From Chondrinema litorale (lineage in GTDB: Bacteria > Bacteroidota > Bacteroidia > Cytophagales > Flammeovirgaceae): 64,000 nucleotides of DNA. A program made the translations under genes and the position numbers. This document shows positions 18,862-27,525 of this stretch, piece by piece. The stretch spans positions 124,001 to 188,000 of the forward strand of contig NZ_CP111049.1 of assembly GCF_026250525.1 (NCBI RefSeq), in the 5' to 3' direction. Each line of letters opens with the position of its first letter. The first letter of the stretch is position 1. The notes under the pieces were generated by a model. The model was not told where the DNA came from, did no database searches, and saw only the letters and a list, made by a program, of their open reading frames with translations.

Positions 18862-20067
18862 ATGATCACTGTAGAAGAAGCTGAGAAAATTGTAATGAGC
18901 CATGTGATGGATTATAGCGAAGAAACCATCAATATAGAAGAAGCGATGAATAAGGTTTTGCGTGAAGATATAAGTGCAGATCGAGATTTTCCTCCATTTA
19001 ATCGTGTAACTATGGATGGCATTGCTATCAATTTTGAAGCTTTTAAAAATGGTAAGCGAACATTTAAAATAGAAGGTGTCGCTGCAGCAGGAAGCCCACA
19101 AATGAAATTGGTAGACACCGAAAACTGTTTGGAAGTGATGACGGGGGCGATCTTGCCAGAAAATGTAGATACAGTTATTCGCTACGAAGATATTGAAGAT
19201 GCAGATGGAATTGCCACAATTATAGAAGAACAAATCAAGCAAGGGCAAAATATACATGGCAAAGGTGAAGACAGATTAAAAGGAGATGTAATTCTAAAAA
19301 GTGGAACGGTACTTTCAGCAGCAGAAATAGGTGTAATTGCGACAGTTGGTAAAGCTGAAATTTCGGTGAGTAAGTTGCCTCGCACCATCATTATTTCTTC
19401 TGGCGATGAGTTGGTAGAAATCGAAGAGAAACCTAAAGCGCATCAAATAAGAAAATCGAATGTATATAGCTTACTTGCCTATTTAAAAACTTTTGGTGTA
19501 GAAGCAGATCAGGTGCATTTAACCGATGATTTAGAAGATATTAAAACTCAGGTAGCTCACTTTTTAGAGAATTACGATGTAATTATTTTAAGTGGAGGAG
19601 TTTCTAAAGGCAAATTCGATTTTATTCCGCAGGCAATGGATGAGTTGGGGGTTGAAAAGCTTTTTCATAAAATTAAACAAAGACCTGGTAAACCATTTTG
19701 GTTTGGCAAACATCAAGCTGGACCATTGGTATTTGCATTACCGGGAAATCCAGTATCTTCTTTTATGTGTTTTCAATGTTATATACTACCTTGGTTAAAG
19801 GCCTCTTTAGGAATTGAAAGTGCAAAAGTTCTCAAAGCAAAATTGGCTCAAGAAATTAGCTTTAAACCAGAATTGAGCTATTTTATGCAAGTAAAAGTTG
19901 AGTTTAACGAAGAAGGAACATTAATGGCAATTCCTGTAGAAGGACATGGTTCTGGTGATTTGGCGAACTTAGCAGATGCCGATGCTTTTCTAGAATTACC
20001 CATGGGAAAAGACATTTATGAAAAAGGAGAAGTACATAAACTCCACCTATTTAGAAAGATATTCTAA
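18862..20067 (+). CDS. moeA: Molybdopterin molybdotransferase MoeA
   Basis: About 401 residues from the ATG at 18862; the ATG at 18832 adds ten residues that do not resemble the family N-terminus (ITVEEAEKIVMSHV). Key motifs: DISADRDFPPFNRVTMDGIA, EVMTGAILPENVDTVIRYED, IILSGGVSKGKFDFIP and LPGNPVSSFMCF. MoeA inserts molybdate into adenylated molybdopterin, the last step of Moco synthesis. Other Moco-related genes (MoaE, MoaD-like, XdhC) are 15-17 kb downstream. Confidence 0.95.
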   Translation: MITVEEAEKIVMSHVMDYSEETINIEEAMNKVLREDISADRDFPPFNRVTMDGIAINFEAFKNGKRTFKIEGVAAAGSPQMKLVDTENCLEVMTGAILPENVDTVIRYEDIEDADGIATIIEEQIKQGQNIHGKGEDRLKGDVILKSGTVLSAAEIGVIATVGKAEISVSKLPRTIIISSGDELVEIEEKPKAHQIRKSNVYSLLAYLKTFGVEADQVHLTDDLEDIKTQVAHFLENYDVIILSGGVSKGKFDFIPQAMDELGVEKLFHKIKQRPGKPFWFGKHQAGPLVFALPGNPVSSFMCFQCYILPWLKASLGIESAKVLKAKLAQEISFKPELSYFMQVKVEFNEEGTLMAIPVEGHGSGDLANLADADAFLELPMGKDIYEKGEVHKLHLFRKIF

Positions 20068-20068
20068 T

Positions 20069-20102
20069 AAAAAGAGCGAAGTTTTGGCTTCGCTCTTTTT
20101 TT
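20069..20102. terminator. Terminator between moeA and the convergent hydrolase gene
   Basis: 13-bp stem (AAAAAGAGCGAAG / CTTCGCTCTTTTT, 20069-20081 and 20088-20100) immediately after the moeA stop. The A/T flanks make it work in both directions. Confidence 0.9.
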
Positions 20103-20104
20103 GT

Positions 20105-21205
20105 TTAATTATCAACCTCTAATTTAATCACTTCACTACCTGCAAGAAGAAAAGCACCAGTTCCGAAAACCTCCCAGCTATCTTCGCTCACAGCTCTTGG
20201 GTCTTGCCCAATTGGTTGTACCCAACCAACTCTACCTTCAGTATTTACCACTGTTGTCAACGAAGTCCAAGCTTTTCTAACTACTGGTAAATATTCATCT
20301 TTATCTAAAAAACCATTATTTATGCCCCAAGCAAGTGCGTAGCAGTAAAATCCAGTTCCACTGGTTTCTCCATCAGGGTATGATTCTGGGTCTAATAAAC
20401 TTGCTTTCCAAAAGCCATCTGGTCTTTGCAAAGAAGCAATTCTGGCAGCCATTTCTTTATAAACTTCGATATAGAAAGGTCTAGTTTCCCAGTTTTTCGG
20501 GAGCTCTTCAATCACTTTAGCAAGTCCGGCTAGTACCCAGCCATTTCCTCTAGACCAGAAAATTTTCTCACCATTGGCTTCTCTTTTATCTGTATCTTTT
20601 CCGGCAATTACATAGTTAAGATCGCGAGCAAAAAGGTCTTCTTCTTTATCGTAGAGCTGATCGTAACACTCTTTCCAAAGTTTATCATTATAGGTGATGT
20701 ACTTAGAATCGTTGGTAACATTGGCCAATTTAACAAATGCAGGTGGCGCCATAAACAGGGCATCGCACCACCACCAATCCATGTTCATGATTGCATGATT
20801 AAAATCTGGGGTTTCACTCATCATTTTATCCACCGAATCTTTAAAAGGCTGAATCATATATTCTTTGCCTTTTATGCGATACAAATCGATATAAGTTTGA
20901 GCAATGGCGTGGTCATCTGCGTGTCGTAAACGCTCTCCGGGAATCCACTTTGTTTCTTTACCCATAGCCAATGCAGCTTTCAGTAATTTTTTATTACCAG
21001 TGGTTTCGTAAACAGCCATTATACCAGTGTAAAAAGCACCGTTTGTCCAGTCGTAGGGTTTGTGTTTTGGATGTTCAATCTGCCAGAGAGCAGCCTTATC
21101 CATAGTATTTTTAATGTATTGAGTTTCAAATACTTCTTCCTGCGCTAAAAGTGTCAATGGAAACAAGCAGCAGAATATGATTGCTAGTTTACTTATCTTC
21201 TTCAT
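20105..21205 (-). CDS. Glycoside hydrolase family 88/105-like unsaturated glycuronyl hydrolase
   Basis: About 366 residues from the ATG at 21205. The frame extends to 21277, but this start gives a clean signal peptide (KLAIIFCCLFPLTLLAQ). The (alpha/alpha)6-barrel signatures are present: DWTNGAFYTGIMAVYETTG, RHADDHAIAQTYIDLYR, FWSRGNGWVLAGLAKVIEEL and GETSGTGFYCYALAWGINNG. The two Asp residues in HADDHA match catalytic or binding positions of the family. It would cleave unsaturated uronic acids from products of polysaccharide lyases in the periplasm. No lyase is nearby. Confidence 0.88.
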   Translation of the reverse strand: MKKISKLAIIFCCLFPLTLLAQEEVFETQYIKNTMDKAALWQIEHPKHKPYDWTNGAFYTGIMAVYETTGNKKLLKAALAMGKETKWIPGERLRHADDHAIAQTYIDLYRIKGKEYMIQPFKDSVDKMMSETPDFNHAIMNMDWWWCDALFMAPPAFVKLANVTNDSKYITYNDKLWKECYDQLYDKEEDLFARDLNYVIAGKDTDKREANGEKIFWSRGNGWVLAGLAKVIEELPKNWETRPFYIEVYKEMAARIASLQRPDGFWKASLLDPESYPDGETSGTGFYCYALAWGINNGFLDKDEYLPVVRKAWTSLTTVVNTEGRVGWVQPIGQDPRAVSEDSWEVFGTGAFLLAGSEVIKLEVDN

Positions 21206-21407
21206 TTTTGATTTACTAGTATGTGGTAAAAAATAGTGAATGTGAAATATTTCTAATTTATGCAGGAAGAAACTCAAAAGTTATCAATCTTGCAAAAAGT
21301 CTATTAAAATTGTTTCTGAAACATGAAATTCCATTTCTGGTATAGACCATATTTAGTGAATCTAGAATTTTAGCTTAATTAGATTAAAAACTTTAAAGAG
21401 TAAAAGC

Positions 21408-22115
21408 ATGAAAAAACTATTTGTATTTATTACACTTTTATTAATTCAACTTACTGCATTCTCACAAACAACAGGTAAGAATTTTATTGATGAAAATTAC
21501 ATCGAAGTAAAAGGCAAGGCTGAAATGGAAGTTGTTCCAGATGAAATTTATTTAAAAGTATTGATTAGTGAGAAAGACACAAAAGACAAGGTTTCTCTGG
21601 AAGAGCAAGAAAAAGCAATGATTAAAGAATTGAAAAATCTTGGAATAGATGTAGAAAAAAACGTATCTGTTATAGACCTTTCGAGTAACTTTCAATCTTA
21701 TTGGTTAAAGAAAACAGATATAATTAATGGCAAAGAGTATCAGATTAAAGTAAATGACGCAAACACTGCGGGTAAGATTTTTAAAGCGATGGAGAACATT
21801 AATATTTCCAATATGTTTGTAGACCATGTAGCACATTCTAAAATTGAAAAATTTAGAAGAGAAGTAAAAGTTGCTGCTATTAAAGCTGCCAAAGAGAAAG
21901 CGAGTGACTTAGCTAATGCCATAGATCAACAAGTTGGAAGAGCACTTTATATTGAGGAAATTCCTAATTACAATATTAATCAGAATTTTAGAAGGTCTGA
22001 AGTTTCTAATATTGCTATTACAGGAATGTCTTTTTCAAATGCTACTGAACCACAGATCGATTTTGAAAAAATTAAGTTAGAATATGAAATTTTGGCTCGT
22101 TTTAAACTCGAATAA
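21408..22115 (+). CDS. Secreted SIMPL-domain (DUF541) protein
   Basis: 235 residues: a signal peptide (LFVFITLLLIQLTAFSQ) then a SIMPL domain (YIEVKGKAEMEVVPDEIYLKV, EKFRREVKVAAIKAAKEKA, DLANAIDQQVGRALYIEE). SIMPL proteins are exported proteins of poorly known function, some linked to oxidative stress. It is the first of four closely spaced plus-strand genes. Confidence 0.85.
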   Translation: MKKLFVFITLLLIQLTAFSQTTGKNFIDENYIEVKGKAEMEVVPDEIYLKVLISEKDTKDKVSLEEQEKAMIKELKNLGIDVEKNVSVIDLSSNFQSYWLKKTDIINGKEYQIKVNDANTAGKIFKAMENINISNMFVDHVAHSKIEKFRREVKVAAIKAAKEKASDLANAIDQQVGRALYIEEIPNYNINQNFRRSEVSNIAITGMSFSNATEPQIDFEKIKLEYEILARFKLE

Positions 22116-22153
22116 ATCGCGTAAATTAGATCAATTTGCTCTATTTTTAGAAC

Positions 22154-22702
22154 ATGAGAGCATTATTGATAATAGATATGCAACAGGTTTCTTTTACACC
22201 GAAAACTCCTCGTTTCGAAGCTGAAGAAGTCGTAGAAAGAATTAATCTGATTGCCGACCAATTCAGAAAAGAGAATGAATTGGTCATTTTTATTCAGCAC
22301 GATGGTACAAAAGAAGGAGAATGTATTCCCGGAACAGACGAATGGCAGCTCCTTCCTTCACTTAAAATTTCGTCATCAGATCGCCTAGTTCATAAAACTG
22401 CTAATGATGCATTTTACAGAACTGAGTTGAAAGATATCTTAGAATCAAACAAAGTAGATGAATTGGTAATTACAGGTTGTGCCACAGATTTTTGTGTAGA
22501 TGCCACAGTAAAATCAGCTTTGGTAAATGATTACAACATTACTGTAATTGGCAACGCCCACACCACTGCCGATAGAGGAGAGTTCACTTCAGCATCTCTT
22601 GTAAAATACTATAATTGGCTTTGGCAATGTATGTCACCCACCGAAGGTAAAATTGAAGTAATCACATATTCAGAGCTTTTAGAAAAATATGATATAGCAT
22701 GA
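22154..22702 (+). CDS. Isochorismatase-family cysteine hydrolase
   Basis: 182 residues. The catalytic triad of the fold is visible: Asp8 in LLIIDMQ, Lys in LVHKTANDAF and Cys in ELVITGCATDFCVDAT. The cis-peptide motif precedes the Cys as usual. It hydrolyses an amide such as nicotinamide or a similar small substrate; the exact one is unclear. It is cytoplasmic and 38 bases after the SIMPL gene. Confidence 0.88.
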   Translation: MRALLIIDMQQVSFTPKTPRFEAEEVVERINLIADQFRKENELVIFIQHDGTKEGECIPGTDEWQLLPSLKISSSDRLVHKTANDAFYRTELKDILESNKVDELVITGCATDFCVDATVKSALVNDYNITVIGNAHTTADRGEFTSASLVKYYNWLWQCMSPTEGKIEVITYSELLEKYDIA

Positions 22703-22738
22703 ATTAATAACCCTATCAAATACTGAAACTAATTAAAT

Positions 22739-23602
22739 ATGAAACACACCTTATTATCAATTTGTCTTTTAATTTTCACTTCGCTTACTGCTTTTTCGCA
22801 AACCGGAAAAGTGTACGATAACCTCACTGTAAGCAGTAAAATTCTCAACAGCGAACGCAAGTTTTCGATCTATCTTCCGCCAGATTATGAAACCTCTGAG
22901 CGAAGCTATCCGGTTTTGTATTTGTTACATGGAGCGGGTGACGACCACACTGGTTGGGTGCAATTTGGTGAAGTGCTACACATTGCAGACAAAGCCATTA
23001 AAGAGGGTAAAGCCACACCCATGATTATTGTAATGCCAGATGCTGACACAGGTCGCAGAGGTTATTTTAACACCATTGATGGCAATTGGAAATACGAAGA
23101 TTTCTTTTTTGAAGAGCTCGTACCTTATGTTGAAAAGACCTATCGCATCAAAGGAACTAAAAGATTTAGAGCTGTAGCCGGTCTCTCTATGGGAGGCGGA
23201 GGCACTTTTATGTATGCATTGCACCATCCAGAGATGTTTTCATCAGCTTGTCCGCTCAGTGCTTATGTTGGCCCTCTTACATTGGACGATATGAAAACCA
23301 GATTTGAGCGTACTGGTGAAAAGTATAAGGAATCGGAAATGCAGGCTTATTTTGATCAGCATAATGCGGTTTCTTTAGTGAACAGTTTAGATGCTGAAAA
23401 GGTTAAATCTGTAAGATGGTTTATAGACTGTGGTGACGATGATTTTTTGTATGAGGGCAACAGTCTGATACATATAGCCATGCGCAAAAAAGAAATCCCT
23501 CATGAATTTAGAATTAGAGATGGTGGACACACTTGGACTTATTGGAGAGATTCACTACCTGTGGTTTTAGGATTCGTTTCGGATGCTTTTCATCAGTATT
23601 AA
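22739..23602 (+). CDS. Exported alpha/beta-hydrolase esterase (esterase D/CE1-like)
   Basis: 287 residues. A signal peptide (LLSICLLIFTSLTAFSQ) is followed by the putative-esterase fold: RKFSIYLPPDYE, YPVLYLLHGAGDDHTGW, nucleophile Ser in GLSMGGGG, an acid residue in the DCGDDDF region and His in RDGGHTWTYWRD. Relatives remove feruloyl or acetyl groups from plant polysaccharides or act on other carboxylic esters. Export fits a polysaccharide role, but the substrate is not determined. Confidence 0.87.
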   Translation: MKHTLLSICLLIFTSLTAFSQTGKVYDNLTVSSKILNSERKFSIYLPPDYETSERSYPVLYLLHGAGDDHTGWVQFGEVLHIADKAIKEGKATPMIIVMPDADTGRRGYFNTIDGNWKYEDFFFEELVPYVEKTYRIKGTKRFRAVAGLSMGGGGTFMYALHHPEMFSSACPLSAYVGPLTLDDMKTRFERTGEKYKESEMQAYFDQHNAVSLVNSLDAEKVKSVRWFIDCGDDDFLYEGNSLIHIAMRKKEIPHEFRIRDGGHTWTYWRDSLPVVLGFVSDAFHQY

Positions 23603-23621
23603 CCGATAAACAAATAAGAAA

Positions 23622-24011
23622 ATGGCATCAAGTTATAAACCCGAAGGATACAATTCTATCTCGCCCTATTTTGTAGTTGAAAATGCTCAACTTATGATTA
23701 ATTTTTTAGATCAGATTTTTAACATAGATGAACTACGCAGATACGAAAACGCAGAAGGTAAAATCGTGCATGCAGAGGTAAAGATAGACGATTCTGTAAT
23801 TATGTTGGCAGATGCAAACGAGCAGTTTCCACCTAATCAATTGCTTATTCATGTATATGTGGCAGATGTTGATGCAACATTTAAAAAAGCCATTGCAGCA
23901 GGTTGCATAGAATTAGGTAAGCCACAAAGCAGAGAAGGCGACCCAGATAAAAGAGGAAGTTTTAAAGATATTTTCGGCAATTTCTGGTCGGTTTCTACGC
24001 AGATGGGCTAG
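23622..24011 (+). CDS. VOC-superfamily (glyoxalase/PhnB-like) protein
   Basis: 129 residues with two beta-alpha-beta-beta-beta modules: ISPYFVVENAQLMINFLDQI, IVHAEVKIDDSVIMLADA, LLIHVYVADVDATFKKAIAAG and GSFKDIFGNFWSVSTQ. This is the PhnB/YdeE-like subset, of unknown substrate. It follows the esterase by 19 bases and is the last gene of the run. Confidence 0.82.
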   Translation: MASSYKPEGYNSISPYFVVENAQLMINFLDQIFNIDELRRYENAEGKIVHAEVKIDDSVIMLADANEQFPPNQLLIHVYVADVDATFKKAIAAGCIELGKPQSREGDPDKRGSFKDIFGNFWSVSTQMG

Positions 24012-24380
24012 AGGTTTTAAGAAGATTTCTTGAATAGCTAAATCTCATTTCTCAATTTTGGGAGATGAGATTTTTTATATCTTAGCCAAAAATTTCAATA
24101 GCCAGTAATGGAAAGAATATTATTAAGTATTGGACTTTCAATTCTTGTATTAACAGTACTTTTATATTTAAATAACTCAGCTAAGAAAAAAATACCAATA
24201 AATGATTCTGGGTGGTATGAGCTTCGGGTAAGTAGATTATTTCAATTTCTTGGAATAATCATATGTATGATGGGAGTTTCATTTCTAAGTATTCTTATAG
24301 ATGAAAATGACAAGCAGGTATTAATAGCTATCTTAATTCTCTCTCTAGGATTTATTTATTTAGGTTTCATGTGTTGGTTA

Positions 24381-24388
24381 TTATATTA
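24381..24388. repeat. Target-site duplication, left copy (TTATATTA)
   Basis: 8 bp, identical to 25403-25410, directly flanking the IS1595-family element. Confidence 0.9.
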
Positions 24389-25402
24389 AATGATTATCCG
24401 TAAAGCTACCACAAAGTAAATAGGGTATGGTCTGCGCTTCGAAATTAGCTCAAAAACAGGTCATTATGGATAGTATTATTGAAATCATGGAAGCGTACCG
24501 CAATGAGCAGGTATGCCGTGAGCGTTTCAAGGAAATCAGGGATAAAGCAGGTGTTTGTTGCAAGAAATGCGGTAGCCAAGAGCATTACTGGCTAAATAGC
24601 AAGCAGATGTACCAATGCAAGTCATGCAGTTTTAGGACAGGCCTCCGCAGTGGCACCATCATGGAAGCTTCCAAACTTCCGTTTCGCTACTGGTTCGTTG
24701 CTATCTGGCTGATGGGCTGTAGCAAGAAAGGTTCTTCTGCCTGTAATGTGCAGAGGCAGCTCAATCATAAGCGCTATGAACCTATCTGGGCAATGATGCA
24801 CAAAATACGCTCTGCGATGGGCCAACGGGACAACCACTACTTGCTGGGAGGCAATATTGAGGTAGACGAAGGGTTCTTTGAAACACTAGTACCCGAGGGG
24901 CAGAAGGAAGAGGAGAGAAAGCGGGGAAGGGGGAGCCAGAAGCAGACCATGGCGATGGTCTTTGCACAGACAGAGGTGGTGCTACAGCCTAAAAAACACC
25001 GCCCTTCTAAAAGGTGCAAGTATTTCAAAATGGCTGTATGCGCTGATTTTACAGTAGAAACTGCTAGAAATACGATTACCCGGCATGTTGCCCAGAATGC
25101 CAAGATGATTACAGATGGCTATTCAACCTATCAGTCACTGGCAGGAGAGTTCGCGATGGATGTGGAAAAAGTGCCCTCAAAACAGGCCCATATCAAACTA
25201 CCTTGGGTACATACAGCCATTGGGAATGCAAAGAAAGTCCTACAAGGGATATATCAGCATACAAGGCCAGGGTATCTACAGAATTATCTAGATGAGTTCT
25301 GTTACAAACTCAATAGAAGATACTTTGAAAATGATATTTTTGACAGAATATTAATTGCTTGTACGCTCACTTGAGCTTGTGGTAAGAATACGGATAATCA
25401 TT
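24389..25402 (+). mobile_element. IS1595-family insertion sequence, complete
   Basis: 1014 bp bounded by imperfect inverted repeats 24389-24414 and 25377-25402 (both begin AATGATTATCCGTA; TACCACAA is also shared) and by an exact 8-bp target duplication, the size usual for IS1595. It is visibly more GC-rich than the surrounding genes, consistent with recent arrival. One transposase gene occupies nearly the whole element. Confidence 0.92.
24427..25374 (+). CDS. IS1595-family transposase
   Basis: 315 residues (the Met at 24466 is an alternative start). An N-terminal zinc ribbon (CCKKCGSQEHYW, MYQCKSCSFRTGLRSGT) precedes an ISXO2-like DDE domain: NIEVDEGFFE, MITDGYSTYQ, then the C-terminal LQNYLDEFCYKLNRRYF typical of the family. 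The frame is intact and full length, so it may be active. Codon use and GC content differ from neighbouring genes. Confidence 0.95.
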   Translation: MVCASKLAQKQVIMDSIIEIMEAYRNEQVCRERFKEIRDKAGVCCKKCGSQEHYWLNSKQMYQCKSCSFRTGLRSGTIMEASKLPFRYWFVAIWLMGCSKKGSSACNVQRQLNHKRYEPIWAMMHKIRSAMGQRDNHYLLGGNIEVDEGFFETLVPEGQKEEERKRGRGSQKQTMAMVFAQTEVVLQPKKHRPSKRCKYFKMAVCADFTVETARNTITRHVAQNAKMITDGYSTYQSLAGEFAMDVEKVPSKQAHIKLPWVHTAIGNAKKVLQGIYQHTRPGYLQNYLDEFCYKLNRRYFENDIFDRILIACTLT

Positions 25403-25410
25403 TTATATTA
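25403..25410. repeat. Target-site duplication, right copy (TTATATTA)
   Basis: Exact copy of 24381-24388; removing it with the element restores the disrupted frame. Confidence 0.9.
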
Positions 25411-25774
25411 TAACCATCATTTAAGTTTTAATGAGAAAACCATCATTGTTTCTAATAATTACGGAAAAATAAATTCAATTGATTGGGATCAAATTAAAGA
25501 CATAAAATTCAATGCTTTTGCTGGTACGATTACAATTAAAAGTAATAATGGAATTGTAATTAAGATTCATCAGTATATTGTTGGTTTGAAAAGATTTACA
25601 GACATGATAGAAAAGAAAACTGCTTGGACTGCAAAAGAACTTAGAATTCCTGTAAATGATCAATTTAGACTTAATTGAAGTATTATTAGAAAAAAAATAC
25701 TTGCCAAAAAATCGGTTGCTGCTAGGTTCTAATCTCTGCATATTTGAATAAATTAATCTTCAAAGAAATATAAA

Positions 25775-26836
25775 ATGCCAGTTACCGAATCAGACAAAAT
25801 TGATAATTACTATCAGGCACTCATAGATCGAAATTCTGCCTTTACCGGAATCTTTTATGTTGGTGTAAAAACCACTACAGTTTTTTGTATTGCCACTTGC
25901 AGAGCCCGAAAACCGAAGAAAGAAAATGTAGAATTTTTCGAAAACTTTAAAGAAGCTTTGCAAAATGGATATCGACCTTGTAAAGTTTGCAAGCCAACCG
26001 AAAATGCCAACAAACCGCCAGAACAAGTTGAACAAGCCATTGAATTGGTAAAATTAAATCCCAAAGAGAAAATTTCGGATTACAGACTTAGGCAAGAAAA
26101 CATTAGCCCCGATTTGGTAAGACGCTGGTTTAAAGATCATTACAGCATGACTTTTCATAGTTACCAGCGCATGTACAGAATCAATAATGCTTACAAAGAG
26201 TTGAAAGAAGGTAAAAGAACAACCGATGCAGCATTCGATTTGGGTTATGAGTCGCTAAGCGGTTTTGGCTATACTTATAAAAAGATTTTAGGTAAATCTC
26301 CGGCTAAAAGTCAGGCAAAAAATGTGGTGTTGATTGATAGAACTACCACACCACTCGGCCCCATGTTTATTTGTGCGACGGAGAAAGGCATATGTCTTTT
26401 AGAGTTCACCGATAGAAAAATGTTGGAAACAGAGTTTAAAGACTTACAGCACCTGTTAAAAGCTGAAATTCTTACGGGTGAAAATGCACACATCAAACAA
26501 GTAAAAAGAGAATTAAACGAATATTTTGAAGGTAAAAGAACCCAGTTTGATGTAGCTCTCGACACACCGGGAACAGAGTTTCAAAGTCTGGTTTGGGAGA
26601 AGTTAAAACAAATTCCACTCGGAGAGACCACAAACTATCAAGCTTTAGCCGAAAATTTAGAGAAGCCCAATGCAGTAAGAGCTGTCGCCAATGCCAATGG
26701 GCATAACAGAATTTCTATTATTGTTCCATGCCACAGGGTAATTGGCAAAGACGGAAACCTAACTGGCTACGGCGGAGGAATTGAACGGAAAAAGTGGTTG
26801 ATAGAATTTGAGAAAAAGGTATATCAAGCGCAATGA
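25775..26836 (+). CDS. ada: Bifunctional Ada: transcriptional activator and O6-methylguanine-DNA methyltransferase
   Basis: 353 residues with the full Ada layout. The N-terminal zinc domain carries Cys38, Cys42, Cys69 and Cys72, the same positions as in E. coli Ada; Cys38 accepts methyl from phosphotriesters. An AraC-type helix-turn-helix follows (TTDAAFDLGYESLSGFGYTY). The methyltransferase domain has the active-site PCHRVIGKDGNLTGYGGG (Cys about 319). It repairs alkylated DNA and activates its regulon once methylated. It is monocistronic by position. Confidence 0.95.
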   Translation: MPVTESDKIDNYYQALIDRNSAFTGIFYVGVKTTTVFCIATCRARKPKKENVEFFENFKEALQNGYRPCKVCKPTENANKPPEQVEQAIELVKLNPKEKISDYRLRQENISPDLVRRWFKDHYSMTFHSYQRMYRINNAYKELKEGKRTTDAAFDLGYESLSGFGYTYKKILGKSPAKSQAKNVVLIDRTTTPLGPMFICATEKGICLLEFTDRKMLETEFKDLQHLLKAEILTGENAHIKQVKRELNEYFEGKRTQFDVALDTPGTEFQSLVWEKLKQIPLGETTNYQALAENLEKPNAVRAVANANGHNRISIIVPCHRVIGKDGNLTGYGGGIERKKWLIEFEKKVYQAQ

Positions 26837-26870
26837 AAAAAATTCTTAGACATTTTCCGAAATTTTAATT

Positions 26871-26878
26871 TAGCTTTG
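26871..26878 (+). promoter_or_regulatory. -7 promoter box of the tyrS leader (TAGCTTTG)
   Basis: Exact match to the Bacteroidota TAnnTTTG consensus and followed by CA. A weak -33 candidate (TTAG, 26846-26849) lies 21 bases upstream. Transcription would begin about 5-8 bases later, essentially at the leader-peptide ATG (26884), implying a leaderless or near-leaderless message. Confidence 0.6.
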
Positions 26879-26883
26879 CACTA

Positions 26884-26994
26884 ATGAAGCACTTGAACAG
26901 CATATTACGCCTACCATTTTTCAATGATTATTATTATTCAATGATAGTTCGGGTAAGGTATGTTTATGCTTCATCACACTCCTCATTGCAGTAA
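26884..26994 (+). CDS. Tyrosine-rich leader peptide upstream of tyrS
   Basis: A 36-codon reading frame. It contains three consecutive Tyr codons (26929-26937), preceded by Phe-Phe-Asn-Asp, and two more at 26959 and 26965, so five Tyr codons in all. The stop at 26992-26994 is 20 bases before a terminator hairpin, and the downstream gene encodes tyrosyl-tRNA synthetase. This is the layout of an amino-acid-specific attenuator: the ribosome would stall on Tyr codons when charged Tyr-tRNA is scarce. It was too short for routine gene calling. Confidence 0.75.
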   Translation: MKHLNSILRLPFFNDYYYSMIVRVRYVYASSHSSLQ

Positions 26995-27049
26995 AATAAT
27001 ATAAACATATCTCCAAAAGCCCGGACATTCAGTTGTTCGGGCTTTTTTT
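26947..27049 (+). promoter_or_regulatory. Tyrosine-responsive transcription attenuator (antiterminator/terminator)
   Basis: The terminator stem is 27015-27027 / 27034-27046, followed by T to 27049 (AAAAGCCCGGACA against TGTTCGGGCTTTT). The 7-mer GTTCGGG of its 3' arm (27035-27041) also occurs at 26947-26953, ten bases after the Tyr-codon run. That copy can pair with the terminator's 5' arm (27020-27026), giving a mutually exclusive antiterminator. A ribosome stalled on the Tyr codons leaves it free; a ribosome moving on covers it. Confidence 0.72.
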
Positions 27050-27516
27050 ATTTAATCAATTTTAAAAATGAATGTACTAAAAGAAAATGTCGAAATCATT
27101 CTTCCAGAAACTGGACTTGAGCAAAAACTAGAAGAAGCTAAAAAAGAAAATCGAAGTTTGATTATTAAACTAGGTTTCGACCCTACAGCGCCAGATTTGC
27201 ACCTTGGGCATGCCGTTGTGTTGAAAAAGCTAAAGCAGTTTCAAGATTTAGGTCACCAAGTTATCATTATTGTAGGCAGTTTTACTGCGCAAATTGGTGA
27301 CCCGACAGGAAAAAATAAAAGCAGAAAGCCACTGAGTCCAGAAGAGGTTTTACAAAATGCAGATACTTACATCAAACAATTATCTAAGGTTATTGATGTA
27401 GAAAAGGCAGAAATTCACTTTAATTCAGATTGGTTAAATGCACTTTCTTTCCAACAAATTATTCAACTACTTTCTAAAGTTACAGTGGCTCAGCTCATGC
27501 ACCGCAACGATTTTAA

Positions 27517-27525
27517 CAAACGATT
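27517..27525. repeat. Target-site duplication, left copy (CAAACGATT)
   Basis: 9 bp, identical to 28689-28697, directly flanking the IS4-family element inside tyrS. Confidence 0.92.

Larger units (their letters stand above)
24108..25678 (+). pseudogene. Small membrane protein split by an IS1595-family element
   Basis: The 5' part (24108-24388) and 3' part (25411-25678) rejoin in frame when the insertion and one target copy are removed, giving about 182 residues. The N-terminal part has three membrane spans (about 4-21, 48-65, 71-93). The C-terminal part (SFNEKTIIVSNNYGKIN, DQIKDIKFNAFAGTITI) looks like a PH-like strand-rich domain followed by a short helix (FTDMIEKKT). The insertion puts a stop just after the third span, so the soluble domain is lost. 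The function of the intact gene is unknown. Confidence 0.85.
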
